DNA of 64,000 nucleotides from the NCBI GenBank assembly GCA_011317545.1, contig WUJK01000007.1, forward strand, positions 1,364,001 to 1,428,000, written 5' to 3'. A model generated the notes under the pieces. That model saw nothing but the letters and a program-made list of their open reading frames with translations. It was not told the DNA's origin and made no database searches. The stretch is from Coniella vitis (Eukaryota > Ascomycota > Sordariomycetes > Diaporthales > Schizoparmaceae). Positions 34,398-46,100 of the stretch are shown in pieces; position 1 is the first letter of the stretch, and each line of letters starts with the position of its first letter. The translations under genes were made by a program, and so were the position numbers.

Positions 34398-37300
34398 AGA
34401 AGGTCACTGTCTATTAAAGCAACTTGGCCACTGTCAGCCTAGATTCTCAAAAGACTCTAAGATAATATCCGGTTTAGGTCTTGTCAGCCTGCTCTACTGA
34501 GATCAAATCCTACCTGGGGATGGCCTCGCAGCTCTGAGGCCTCGGTGATCAGGCTGAGGGAAGGCCAGATGAGATTGCGCGTCCATGCTGGCCTGTGGGA
34601 AAAGTGCGATTGGAGGCTCACGCGCCACAGAGAGGTAATGCCAAGTCCAGGGAATAGAGAGCCGAGGCAAGCCAGTCGTACCAGAGTGCTGCAAAGAGCA
34701 GGGTGTATTCCGTCTTGGCCTAGACAATGAGCGCTTGGCGGGGGACAGCGCAGCATTGATGCCACCGTGGCGGCTTGCGACGCGGTTGCATTTCTGCGCT
34801 GTTGCTGAGGGGCGCGGTGAGGTTGCAGGGAAGAAGGTTAGTGGTGGAAGTCGGAGCACATGCCGGGCGATGGCGAAACATCAGATCAGATATCAGGTCA
34901 GAAATCAGGGTCAAGCTTGGAATTCACAAGAGTCGTTCTCAAATCGGGGCTTTGCTGTTGCAGCGGTGGTCGTGGATGGAGGAAGTCGACATTACGTAAG
35001 TGTAAATTCTTCAACCTTGCGTGGTGATACAGCAAAGAGGTGAGCAGCGGCCACTACATTATCGTAAGTACTCGGCAGATGCCTAACTAGAATGCATATT
35101 ATGTATATATAATACAACTTTGTAGTGACTTGTGGAATCTCTGGAATACTTCAAATGGATGAGTGTCAGCGCCACCCACCCTCGACGCTTTCGATCTCGG
35201 GCCGCACCGCTAAGGTGAGGTCTTGGCCTGGCCGGGCCCTGCTATATGCACTCCCTGTCCATACATAGTAAGTATAACCCTAGGGTATGGCGTTTTGCAG
35301 CGCCCTGGGGAAAGGACCTGCTAGCGGGGATCAGCATGGGGAAGTGACCAAATTGACAGCCAGTCGCGCTGGGGCCCCGGACCCCACAAAAACGACCTGT
35401 TTACAAAATGTTGTTCGAAATGCTTCTCTTGCCACGCTTGCCACGCGGTGATTTTCGTGCGACGACAAGAATTGAATTACTATAGTATGCACAGTACATA
35501 GTGCGCTGATTTTTAGCTAAGATCGTATATATAACGAACGAGAAAAGCCCCCAGGCAAGCGAACCGGATAGCCGTGGACCCATAGCAGTATTATTTCAAG
35601 GGAACGAGACCGGAAACAGAGCAGGAAGAAGAATGGCAGTTCTGTTGGTCACAGCAGTTGTAGCAAGTGGGGGCCTTTCTTTTTTGTCTTCCTCCTTCTT
35701 CGAGAAAGAATAGTATTTCAAGCATTTTAGGTGATGGGCGAGCAAGTGCATGGCCCAGGCGATGAGTATTGACCAAAACTCAGACCAAGGCTCCGAAATG
35801 GCATTTCGCATCAATACATAGTACGCAGTGTACCCAACTAGGTATCTGTAATTTGATGCGAGTTGGTACATAATAGTAACCGCTGGGCCAGGAGTGGACC
35901 AAAAGGCCATCTCATGGCATGACATGCAGAAGTGCAAGAGCCAAAGCCGTCCATATGTCTGGACGAGCAGAGTGTGGTGTGGAGCCAGTGCATTATTCAG
36001 CCGTTTGAACAGTATTTTTCCTTCTCACGGCTCTGGTACTATGACCTAGCTATCTTGCTGCGCAGCTACCATGTACCCCCAAAAAGGCAAGACAGGCCCG
36101 AGTCAGGGCAAACTAGATGAGGTCAGTTCGGAATTTTGGGGCAGTAGCCACGCTCGAAAACGTGCAGCACCACATTGGCTCCTTCCACACTGCCTCCGTC
36201 AACCCGGGCCATCTGGTGCTGACCCCAGCTGAATTACGTTACAAGTATTCGCTCGCAACCGCGAGAACCCGGTAAGAGCAGGTTCCCCTTACATAATAGC
36301 CCTCTTTTCACCTCGCTCAGTCTCGTACTGTCTACCTGCCGAAGAGCCTCTGTCTTATCTGCTGCACCACTTTCAGCCTCATGGCCTCCAGCGAGTGCGG
36401 TAGTCACCGCCCAGGCGGAAGTCGGCGCCTGTACCTGACGTTAGAGGCTGCGGCCCACACAGAGTACTAGCAACCTTGGTGTCGTTTGCACTTGGAACAC
36501 CCAGCACCAGCACCACACCAGCACCAGCGCATCAGCGCACCAGCAGCCGCAACCGCAGCGCAGGCACCGTGTTGCAGTTGCTATTATGCATTTTGTCGTT
36601 TAATGACCGCCAAAGATAAGGTCCTGGTTCGTCTTGGCACGTCTTTATCTCCTACTGCCTCCCGTTTTGGTAGCCGCATGCTTTGTCACAGCCTGGAGCC
36701 GGCGCGAGACTTCACCGGCGATCTCTCCACCTCTTTTTCGACGGCCCAATACCAGCGGGCCCAATGACCATTGCGCCATCAAGCCTGGACCAGCCATTAC
36801 TATGTACCGTACAACGGAACAGATACCTGGTACCTGCAGCCCCAGAGAACTGGGTCGCGATGCCAAAACTTTTTTTTTTCCCCTCCGTCTTGCCGTTCTC
36901 TCGCGCGGGCGGAGCCACGGCAGCACATGGATGAGGTGGGCCATTCACTGCCTGTCTCGTACCTAATGCGGAATAGGGCGCTCTCGCTGTCGGGTACAAG
37001 AGAACTTGTGACGAAAGGGCCCGAGGGCCCATTTGGTTCGTGCAAGTGAAGCAAGAACGTCAGGAAAGAGCATACGTGCGTTTGACAGTCGCGCGGTTGG
37101 TGCTTCGCTGTTCCAGTTCGTTTCTTGCCCTCTCCCCGCGTACAGAATACCTCAGACATGTAAACAAAACGACACTGGCCCGGGTGCAGGCTGGTGATCG
37201 CCTCCGACGTTGCTCTCTGTCCTGCTGCCAAGAATCCCAGGCCCAGGCCGCCCTTGGGGTGCGCAGGCGCCGTGCCTTATTAACTTTGGCTTTGATGTTA

Positions 37301-38776
37301 GCAAACTCATTCTCCAAGAGCAGACGGACACACCACGCACACAGGCGCACAGTATGTAAATTGGGAGCTGCCCAGATTCCGCCCTCATCAAGCCAACCCA
37401 CCCCCCAATTCCAACTGCTTTCTCGCCGCTGACATGCTCGACCGCCCCAGCTCGACCGCCTTCGTCTGCGTCCCCGCCAAAAGCTCCCCCCGGCCGACCG
37501 TTGGCAACGCTTTCACACTGGCTTGACAACAGACTACTATATCCAGTTGCCTTGTACATAGTAGTCGTCTCGCCGCGCTCTTTGCAGAAACCACCCCTAC
37601 CCTCGACGCCGGACGCAAAGGGATACATGCTAGGTCGGAAAGATTCGCGTGACGGAAATAAAACCAATTCAAATGACACAGATAAGCCTAGCTTATCTCG
37701 ACTAAGGGTCCCTAGTCCCTAGCCCCAGCGAGATCTCTAGCCGACCCCCGGCTCTCCGTTTCCCGTTTCCACTACCGTTCCAGTGTCCTAGGCGTATATC
37801 GTTCTCCACCACTGCCACTCGCCCAGCGCCTCTCGGTTTGGCACAGAGGCGTGACGTCTTGCCCGTTCCTGATAAGCACGTGTGGAAAGCAACATCTTCA
37901 ACGTCTTTCCTCCGACAGCTACTGCTGCTCCTGCTGCCTCTACTGCTCGACGTGACCCTTTCTCGGGATCCAGATTCTCTTGTTCTCTGCTCCTGCGGCT
38001 CCCCCCCACCCCCAAAGGACAGTGCAGCTTCCGCCTTTTGCTGTGTCGGCGTTTACTGTGCCTGTGCGCGCGAAACCAGAAGACGCTGCTTGTTCGTGCT
38101 TTGCTTGTGTGTGTGATACTAGACTGGTTCGTGGTTCTGCGTGCCAACAAACACGCATTGACAGAGTCTGCCCGTGCCTCTAATTGCGCGCTGAGAAAGC
38201 ATCTTCTATCTTCTTCTTATCGGCTGCTTCATTGTATGCCCCTTCTTGGCGATATCTATCTGCCGGTGGAAACTCCGAGTGGCCAACGCCCCCGGCCTGC
38301 CATATCTCACAGGCCCTGGACACTGAACTGCCTAAGGAGGCAGTAGTCTGTGGTCTCTTTGCCAAAGGGCGGCCGCATGGCATTGCTTCATACAGAGGCA
38401 ATTTACTTCACAGCACCAAACCAACGCAACATATACGACTCGACAACCATCCACGCGGCGGACAAGACTGGATTTTTGACCAGCAAGCAACAGCAAAGGA
38501 CCAGAGCACTCGCGCGCTCCCCTCCCCTTGGGACCAGGAAAGCTTGATACCGGTACCTGCCGTGCCATCAAGACACAGCAAGAGGTCTGGACAGCAACAA
38601 GACCAAAGGGCAAGTATATTGGCACGCAGGGAACAAAAGCCGCCGGCGACAAGCAACTTCTTCTGTCTGACCGTAATCTCCCTCACCGGCTCTAAACGAG
38701 CGCCAAAGGCCGTGCTTTGCGACTGCAACTTGCCTTATCAATCCGCTATTTCGTCTCCAGCTTCACACACTTCAAC
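34398..38776. other. Gene-free region of about 4.4 kb upstream of the Zn2Cys6 factor gene
   Basis: No coding gene is recognised on either strand, although many short frames occur. The left part is AT-rich in places (35090-35120) and includes TACATAGTA-type motifs near 35262, 35493 and 35815. From about 36480 it becomes C-rich with CACCAG and CTC runs and an uninterrupted T run near 36870. The last 1-2 kb probably holds the promoter and a long 5' leader of the regulator at 38777; a leader intron or noncoding transcript cannot be excluded. Confidence 0.5.
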
Positions 38777-41410
38777 ATGTCCATCCCCAGCGCCATTTCC
38801 CGCTCGGCACCCATTGCCATTGCGCCCAAGCCCTCTCGCCTTGCCAACCGACCAGGAGGCACGCACCACGACGGTTTCCAGGGCAGCTTTCACCACAGCG
38901 GGTTTGACACCCCAGACTCGGTGGGCTCGCCCTCGACTGGTTTCCCCGCTTGGCCTTGTGAAGCCTGCCAACAGCGCCGGCTCAAGTGTGTAATGAACGA
39001 CGACGACGATACCTGCCTGGCTTGCCGAGCCCGTGGCACGGAGTGTTCCCTTGTTGGAAGCCCTCCTCCAAGGAAAAGAAAGCTGCATGGTGATTACGGG
39101 GAAAGCTTGAGCAAGCGAGGGTGAGTTTCTTGCTCCTAACTAATAAATTTCGATGCGCCGCAGGCCAACTTTTCCCTGCCCATTCATTCCATCCCGCTAC
39201 CTCCCATGCACATCTAGCCATTTAACAGGGCCTTCTTCTTCTTGTTGTTGTTGTTCCTCACACCACGAGTGCCGTCTTGGCCCTGCTTGTTCCCCTGCCT
39301 GCATGTGATTAAAACACACAGAATGCCTTATCAATGCCGTGAGCAAAGGCTGTGATCAGAACCTTGTCCTTCTTCCCCTCCCCCACCTCCACGCATCTGA
39401 CTTTCTGGGTCACTGGAGATCTAATCGGCGGTTGTTTCCTTTTCTTTTAGATCTCCAGGATTCGATAACCACCGAACTGGGCGTCAACACCATTCGAGCC
39501 TCTCTAGCACTGCTGCAAGTAGTTCCTTTATCGAAGAAATGGCCAATTTTGGCGGCCCGACGCTGCTGAGTAGGACGCTGGGTCTGCAACACGATCGGTA
39601 CAGCCAGTATATCGGCCCGACAACCGACTTTGAACCGTCATTAATCAACCTTTCGACCTTTGACCCCCACGATGAGAGCCTGTTGTCTCGCGGCACGCTC
39701 CGCAAAGTCAGCGAACACGACACATTTTTGCTGCTACCCGACCACAATACGATTGGATATGAGCACATTGTCGAAGACGTTGATGAAATCGAAAAGATTG
39801 TTGCGCCACACGGTCGAAAGTTAATAGACCTGTACTTTCGAATCGTCCATCCAGCTTTTCCCATCATTCAAAAGAATGTCTTTTACGAAAAGTACGAGCG
39901 TTCGCCGAGGGAATTTTCACCGCCGCTTTTGGCTGCCATGTATATTCTGGCCATCAACTGGTGGGATCAAGACGATGCTCTGTCGCCGCTTCAGCGACCC
40001 AATGTTCGAAATTTGGAGAGGCTGGTGCGGACCACTCTTCCAGATGCCATGTACCGACCAAAGCTCTCGACTGTGCAAGCCGGCTTGCTCCTTTCGCAAA
40101 GACCCGAAGGTGATCAGTGGGCACCAACGGCCCAGCTCATTGCCATTGCCCAAGAGCTTGGCCTGCATCTCGACTGCACCAACTGGAAGATTCCTCTCTG
40201 GGAAAAAGGCTTGCGGAGACGTCTTGCATGGGGCCTCTATATGCAAGACAAATGGGGTGCGCTTGTGCACGGACGGCCTTCGCACATTTTCGCCAGTCAA
40301 TGGGCTGTTCAACCCTTGGGTGGCAACGATTTCCCAGACGTGGAATGGGAGGAAGATGATGTAGATGCGAAGCAGGATATCGAAAAGGGCCGCACGCTTT
40401 TCATGCAAATGATTCAGCTGTCGCAAATCCTTGCAGAAATCCTCGAGACCTTTTACACTTTGCAGGCAATGCAAAACGTGACAAATGCCGGCGCCCAAGG
40501 GACCCATCTCGTTCTCTCTCTGGCCAAACCGATCCAGCTCAAATTAAAAGAGTGGTACGCTGCGCTGCCTGCTTCAATCCGTATGGACTCGACGTATCAA
40601 ACGCCCATGGCGAATGCAAATCCGAACCGCTTGAGCAGCATAGGCTATCTGCATCTGGGCTATTTCGCCACTGAAATCACTCTGCACAGGCGTATCGTGC
40701 GGTCGTTGGCTAGCACGCATCCGCCTCCGGGATCGCCCAACGATCCTCCAAACCTTACAGTCTCGCCTTCTGGCAGTACTGCCAGTGACAACTACGTCTT
40801 GCACATTTGCCGCAACGCTGCCAAGGCAAGACTCATCTCGGCCATGGACTTTGTGAATCGTCTGACACCCTCTCACTTGCGAGCGTTTTGGTATTTCGCT
40901 TCCAAAACCAACTTTGCGCTCATTGGAACCTTTGGCTCGTTGCTATGGGCGACAAGTCCTGGTCGCGAGGAAGCCGAGTGGTACCGACGGCGTCTAGGCG
41001 AGTACAGATGGACCTTGTCCGTGTCGTCTAAACCAGGTGAGGGCAAGGGCCTGACCGAATTCGCAATGGGAATGCTCGATATATCGACAGGTCTGCTCAA
41101 GAGCCTCCCAGAGAAGCCTAGCATGAGCCGTTCCGGATCGTTGGCAGGTCTTGCAGGCTCTGCAGGCACACGGAGATTGAGTCTTCTCTCCCTGGGTGGC
41201 AGCTATGGACTCGGCGGTGGGCTGGCCGCCATAGTCAATGGCGATTCCGTCAACACCATGGACATCGATGTCAGCGGCGGGAGTGGCATGTTGAGCGAAA
41301 TGCATAGCCCAAGGAGCCATGACGACGACGGCAGCGAGGGTAGCGCGAGTGGCAGCGTTGACGACGCAATGTATGGCGGCGAGTATGCCACCTCTACCCG
41401 CCGCGTTTGA
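38777..41410 (+). CDS. Zn2Cys6 fungal transcription factor
   Basis: Two exons (38777-39120 and 39451-41410, intron 330 nt) give about 767 aa. A nuclear DNA-binding regulator. The binuclear zinc cluster is complete: C61-x2-C64-x6-C71-x8-C80-x2-C83-x6-C90, followed by a basic linker (PPPRKRKLHG). A fungal-specific transcription factor domain follows from about residue 239 (LYFRIVHPAFPIIQK, LLAAMYILAINWWD, LFLSQRPEGDQW-like segment, and RRRLAWGLYMQDKW). The C-terminus is Ser/Gly-rich and acidic. The GGPTLLSRTLG and IGPTTDFEP segments before the domain and the LAINWW motif recall TamA/DAL81-type regulators of nitrogen catabolism; that assignment is tentative. The intron follows the zinc cluster and joins KRG to SPGFDNHR in frame. 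It is much longer than most introns here. Confidence 0.87.
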
Positions 41411-43186
41411 GGCAAGCGACCCCACAGCAAGGCGCTGTTTAAGAAGCGTTGAATTGCAAAGCGCGGAGCCTGGTCGAGTCTTGCACGCACCGGCAGCGGC
41501 AGGTCGGCAAGTGGAGAAGCAAGCTTGAATGCAGAGTGGTTTACAGTTCATCTCATGCACCTCGATGCCAAGGCGTTTGAAGTCGAGATGAACGGTCAAA
41601 AGAGACGTCAAATATCTTTTGGGAAGACTGGGGGATGGCGACTTTGATGAATATACCTGCACAAGAATGGCATCTTCTTGCCTACACTCACGACATATGA
41701 CGTGCTTGGGTAAAGTTGTGTCGCAGGTTTACTGTTGTGTAAGGGCCCAGCCAGCCGAGTGGCACAGAACGGTGGCCGGGGTGGCTGACGCGACCTGTGG
41801 CAGAGTTTCTCTTAAGTAAGAGAAATTGGCGTCACGCATATATACTACCGAGGTATTATGTATGTGTATATATCCACTGGGGTTCTAGTTTTTCATGGAC
41901 GTAGCCTTGCTGTGGCTTGTGGATTGGATACACATGCATGGCCCTGGCGGCTTTAGGATGACGGTTATGATGGAATTTTGGTTCTGACTTGCTACACGTG
42001 CAATTTATGGTTGAATGACTGGGAATTGAAAACCTACGGTATCATTTTCATTGATGTTATACTTGAGAGATGGGATTGGAGTTTACGTTTTTTTGTTTTT
42101 GTTTTTGTTTTTGCTTTTCTTTTTGATTTGTCCTTGTTGAAACTTGGTTTCCTGTTCTATTGTGTTGTTGAATGGTGGTCGGTTGTCCTGACCTCTATTA
42201 CTATTTTCTGAGCTGTTGGCAGCAGTATAAGCTTGTTGGAAGCAAATACCCCGTTAGATAAAGGACTTTTCTGCAAATCAGTTCCTAGACTTGTCGCTCC
42301 TGTCCTTTCCACACCGCGTACCGGGGCACCTGTGAATTTCTTAAGCATGCATCGTCTCTCTAAGATTGCGCTCTATGCAGAAGATGATTTGTCGCATGAG
42401 ACCGAGCTATTTCACACTGAAATGGCATCACATATATTTGACTAGCCCTTTTCCTCTAGCTCTGTTCACACAAGAAGGGCTGAGAATCATTGAGACCGGA
42501 GACACTGTCGGGACTGGAGCAAGTGGCGTACACTTTTACTACCACTTACGCATGTAAAGATGGTCTCTCTCTCGGCTTTGACCTATTCCGATCAAAGTTG
42601 GGAATCCTAGTGCTTACTCAGAAATGTTGTAATAGGCAGGCCAAGGATCCCAAATGAGCATAATCTACAGTATCTACCTGAGAAAGACTCACCACGTACT
42701 CATCTCGGTGTGCCTTGCTACTTTTGTGCCTAGGCAAATGGAGTTGTGGTTCTTCTCTCCACGTAACCCAACCAAAGAGAGTGTAATCACCATACCTGAG
42801 ACGACCGATAGACAAGTAAAGTATTTAGACCTTGTCGCTGTCTGCAAGTCTGAAGCACGTCTGGCTCCAGCACGTTCATGATTTTGGCTGCAATGTTTAC
42901 ACAATCGTTCAACAGAAACTTTAGATTAAAGACTAATATAGATCGCCATTAAAGGTTACACACGTTTCATCTGTAACTTTGTCGAAGATCCGGCGAGATT
43001 ACCATGTAAATGCATTCAAAATTACTTAACACCAACCTCACAAAATACAGACCGATCCAATCCTTTTTCCATGCTTTTCCTGTGTAGCCTGTAGCTCCCA
43101 ATCCAATACAACCGATCTAGCAAGCAACATCTCAAGAGAAAGACACTGAAGCTAGGGAAACGCCAACCCCCCCAAGACACCGAGGC
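41411..43186. other. Intergenic, about 1.8 kb
   Basis: Lies between the stop of the zinc-cluster factor and the stop of the giant surface protein (convergent). No gene is recognised. A T-rich GTTTTT repeat occupies about 42086-42125. Confidence 0.5.
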
Positions 43187-46100
43187 TTAGAAAACAGCAA
43201 CTGCAGATGGCAAATAAGTGCTAGCAACCGTGGCCATGGCGCCGCCCGCTGAGGCGATCGCCTCAGCCTCGTCCACAACCTGATTGTCCTGTCCGTCGTG
43301 GTGTGACCAGTAATCCAGGCTATCGTCGGACCACTCCGACTGCATGTTCGCTGAGAAAATGTGGGCGACGTCTACGTACAGGTCATAGGATTCAACGGCA
43401 AGCTTGTGGGTTTGGATGGCCGCATCGATGACGGGCAGCAAAGAAGTCGTGCTCAGGCGCTCAGGCATGTACGACTTTGTCTGGTCAAACACATCGTACC
43501 AGGTCTGGTAGCTGCCTGCGTCTGCCGAATGTTGATTGTGGTACGCGTACTCGTCCACGCCAGTGGCAATGGCATCGGCCACCTCTTGCGGCGAGACATC
43601 GGATGTTTCGATAGCCATCTCGAATGCCTGGGCGCCCATGTCGCTGATGCGGTATCCGTGCGATCTGAAGGCAGTGGCGATGTTCTGGGCGGCATCATGG
43701 GGGTCTCCGGACGCAGCTGTAGCCGTGTTGCGAAGTGGCTGATGCAACAAAATCTGCTGCACAATCCCGCGGATAGCCGGGTCGCCACTATCAGGACCAC
43801 CAATTGCCTGTATGGCCTGGACAATGCCACCCATGACACTGCTCTTTTGGCTCTGTTCGATGCCGGCAGACTCGAGCTTCTTGTGGACCTCGATTGTGCT
43901 GTCGGCGATGCTGTTTAGGGCGGTCCGCATATCAAAGTTCATTGGAACCCCTTCAAGATGGGGGCGCGCGGCATCGAAAGATTTAGCAAATTTTGAGATA
44001 GCATCTGAATCTTTAGAGGTCGGAGACTCTGGGTAAGACGAGCTCTGGCCACCTCCACCACCATTACCAGGCTGGCTTATCGAGCCCTCAGGCCCTTGCG
44101 GAATGGTGTTTGGCGGGTATACACCAGGCCCCACGGTTTCCTCTGGTATGCCAGGCAATGATGGCTTATTGGGTTGCGGCCTGCTGCGAGAAGGACCTTG
44201 GTTATGAGGAGCAGGTTTTGGCCTTTTGGGAAACGGATCGAGTTTATTAGGAGCCTTTTGTACCGGACTGTTATTTGTCGGGACCTTGCCCGGCCCTGGT
44301 GCGTTCAGAATTTCTTCCCACTTTGATAGGGGCTGAAGCTCTTCGTCCATTGGCACGCTGTGAGAAGGATCCGGGTGTTTAGCAAAAGGGTCTGGCCGAG
44401 CGTCGAGGCGTTCCCAATCGTCCCATGGATAGCGAGGCTCAGAGGTATCACTCTTGCTGTCTTGGTCGTTCTGTGGCTGATCGAAGGGAGGATCCTGACT
44501 TATCGGATCCTCTCTCCAGTGGGGATGTTCATTTAGCCACTCCTCGTCCTCCCACGGCTTATACGGCTCCCATTCGCTGCTATCATCGGATCCTGGGTCA
44601 CTATCAGGCGGCGGCGGCGGATCATTCTGTGGCTTCTTGAAGGGATGGTCTTTGAACCCCTCCTCGTTCTCCGACGGCTTATCTGGCCCATAGTCGCTGC
44701 CATCATCGGACCCTGGCTTAGTATCAGACGGCGGCGGCGGATCGTTCTGCGGCATCTTGAAGGGGTGGTCTTTTAGCCACTCCTCGTCCTCCCACGGCTT
44801 ATCCGGCTCCCAATCGCTGCTATCGTCGGACTCTGGCCCACTATCAGACGGCGGCTGGCCGTTCTCCGGCATCTTAAAGGGATGGTCTTTTAGCCACTCC
44901 TCGTCCTCCCACGGCTTATCCGGCTCCCAATCGCTGCTATCATCGGACTCTGGCTTAGTATCAGGCGGCTGATTATTCTGCGGCGTGTCCAAGGGAGGAT
45001 TCTCGATGGGCGGTGGATCAACTGGCATTTGACCCGGCCCAGGCGCCTTGAGTATATCTTCCCAGTTTTTCATTGGGTTATAACTCTCGTCGCTGCCTGG
45101 ACTAGGAACATGTTCTCGCCAGTGGGGGTGTTCATTTAGCCACTCCTCATCCTCCCACGGCTTATACGGCTCCCATTCGCTGCTATCATCGGACTCTGGC
45201 TCGCTATCAGCCGGTGGTTCCTGCGGGTTAGGCACATCCGGTGGCAAGACACCTTCATGTCCTTCCTTTGGAGGCACAGGCGGATCACGGGTTGGCGGCG
45301 AAGGGCCAGGCTTAACTGGTCCATTAGGCTCCTTAGGCTGGGGACCAACAGGCTTCTTGGGCTGGGGCTCAACAGGCTTCTTGGGTTGGGGTCCAGCAGG
45401 CTTCTTGGGCTGGGGATCGACAGGCTTCTTGGGTTGCGGTCCAGCAGGCTTCTTGGGTTGCGGTCCAGCAGGCTTCTTGGGTTGCGGTCTACCAGGCTGC
45501 GCGGGGATATCGATTGGCTCGGCTGGATCGAGGATCGGTCCAAATGCCGAGTCCTGCAAGATAGGCTTGGGTCTGAATGGACCCCTATGACCAGGGGCTT
45601 TCCGGGGAGCCCCTGGTTTTTCCCAAGGATTCCACTTAACTTCTTTGGCACGACCTTTGCCCTTATTCCTCTTTGGCGGGTTGAATTTATAAGGTTTCTC
45701 ACGGAGAATGAACTCATCCGGATAAGATTCCTCAGGCTGAGGCCTGAAATGGCAATGAGGACAATGACCCGGAGGTACTGGCCTCAGCCCCGGGGGAACT
45801 GGCTTCTTACCCGGGGAAACTGGCTTCTTACCCGGGGAAACTGGCTTCTTGCCCGGGGAAACTGGCTGCTTACCCGGAGGAACTGGCTGCTTACCCGGAG
45901 GAACTGGCTGCTTACCCGGAGGAACTGGCTTCGCGCCCGGGGGCACTGGCTTCGCACCAGGAGGAACTGCGACTGGAGGCTTCGCACCAGGAGGAACTGG
46001 CTTTGCGCCCGGAGGAACGACGCCCGGAGGGACGGCACCTGGGGGAACTGGGGCTGGAACAGGAGCCACTCCCGGGGGAACTGGCACTGGAACTGGAGCC

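Noticed and set aside
36480..38770. Several frames of 60-270 codons upstream of the zinc-cluster factor
   Set aside because: Many overlap on both strands in C-rich sequence, none shows motifs, and they lie where a promoter and leader are expected.
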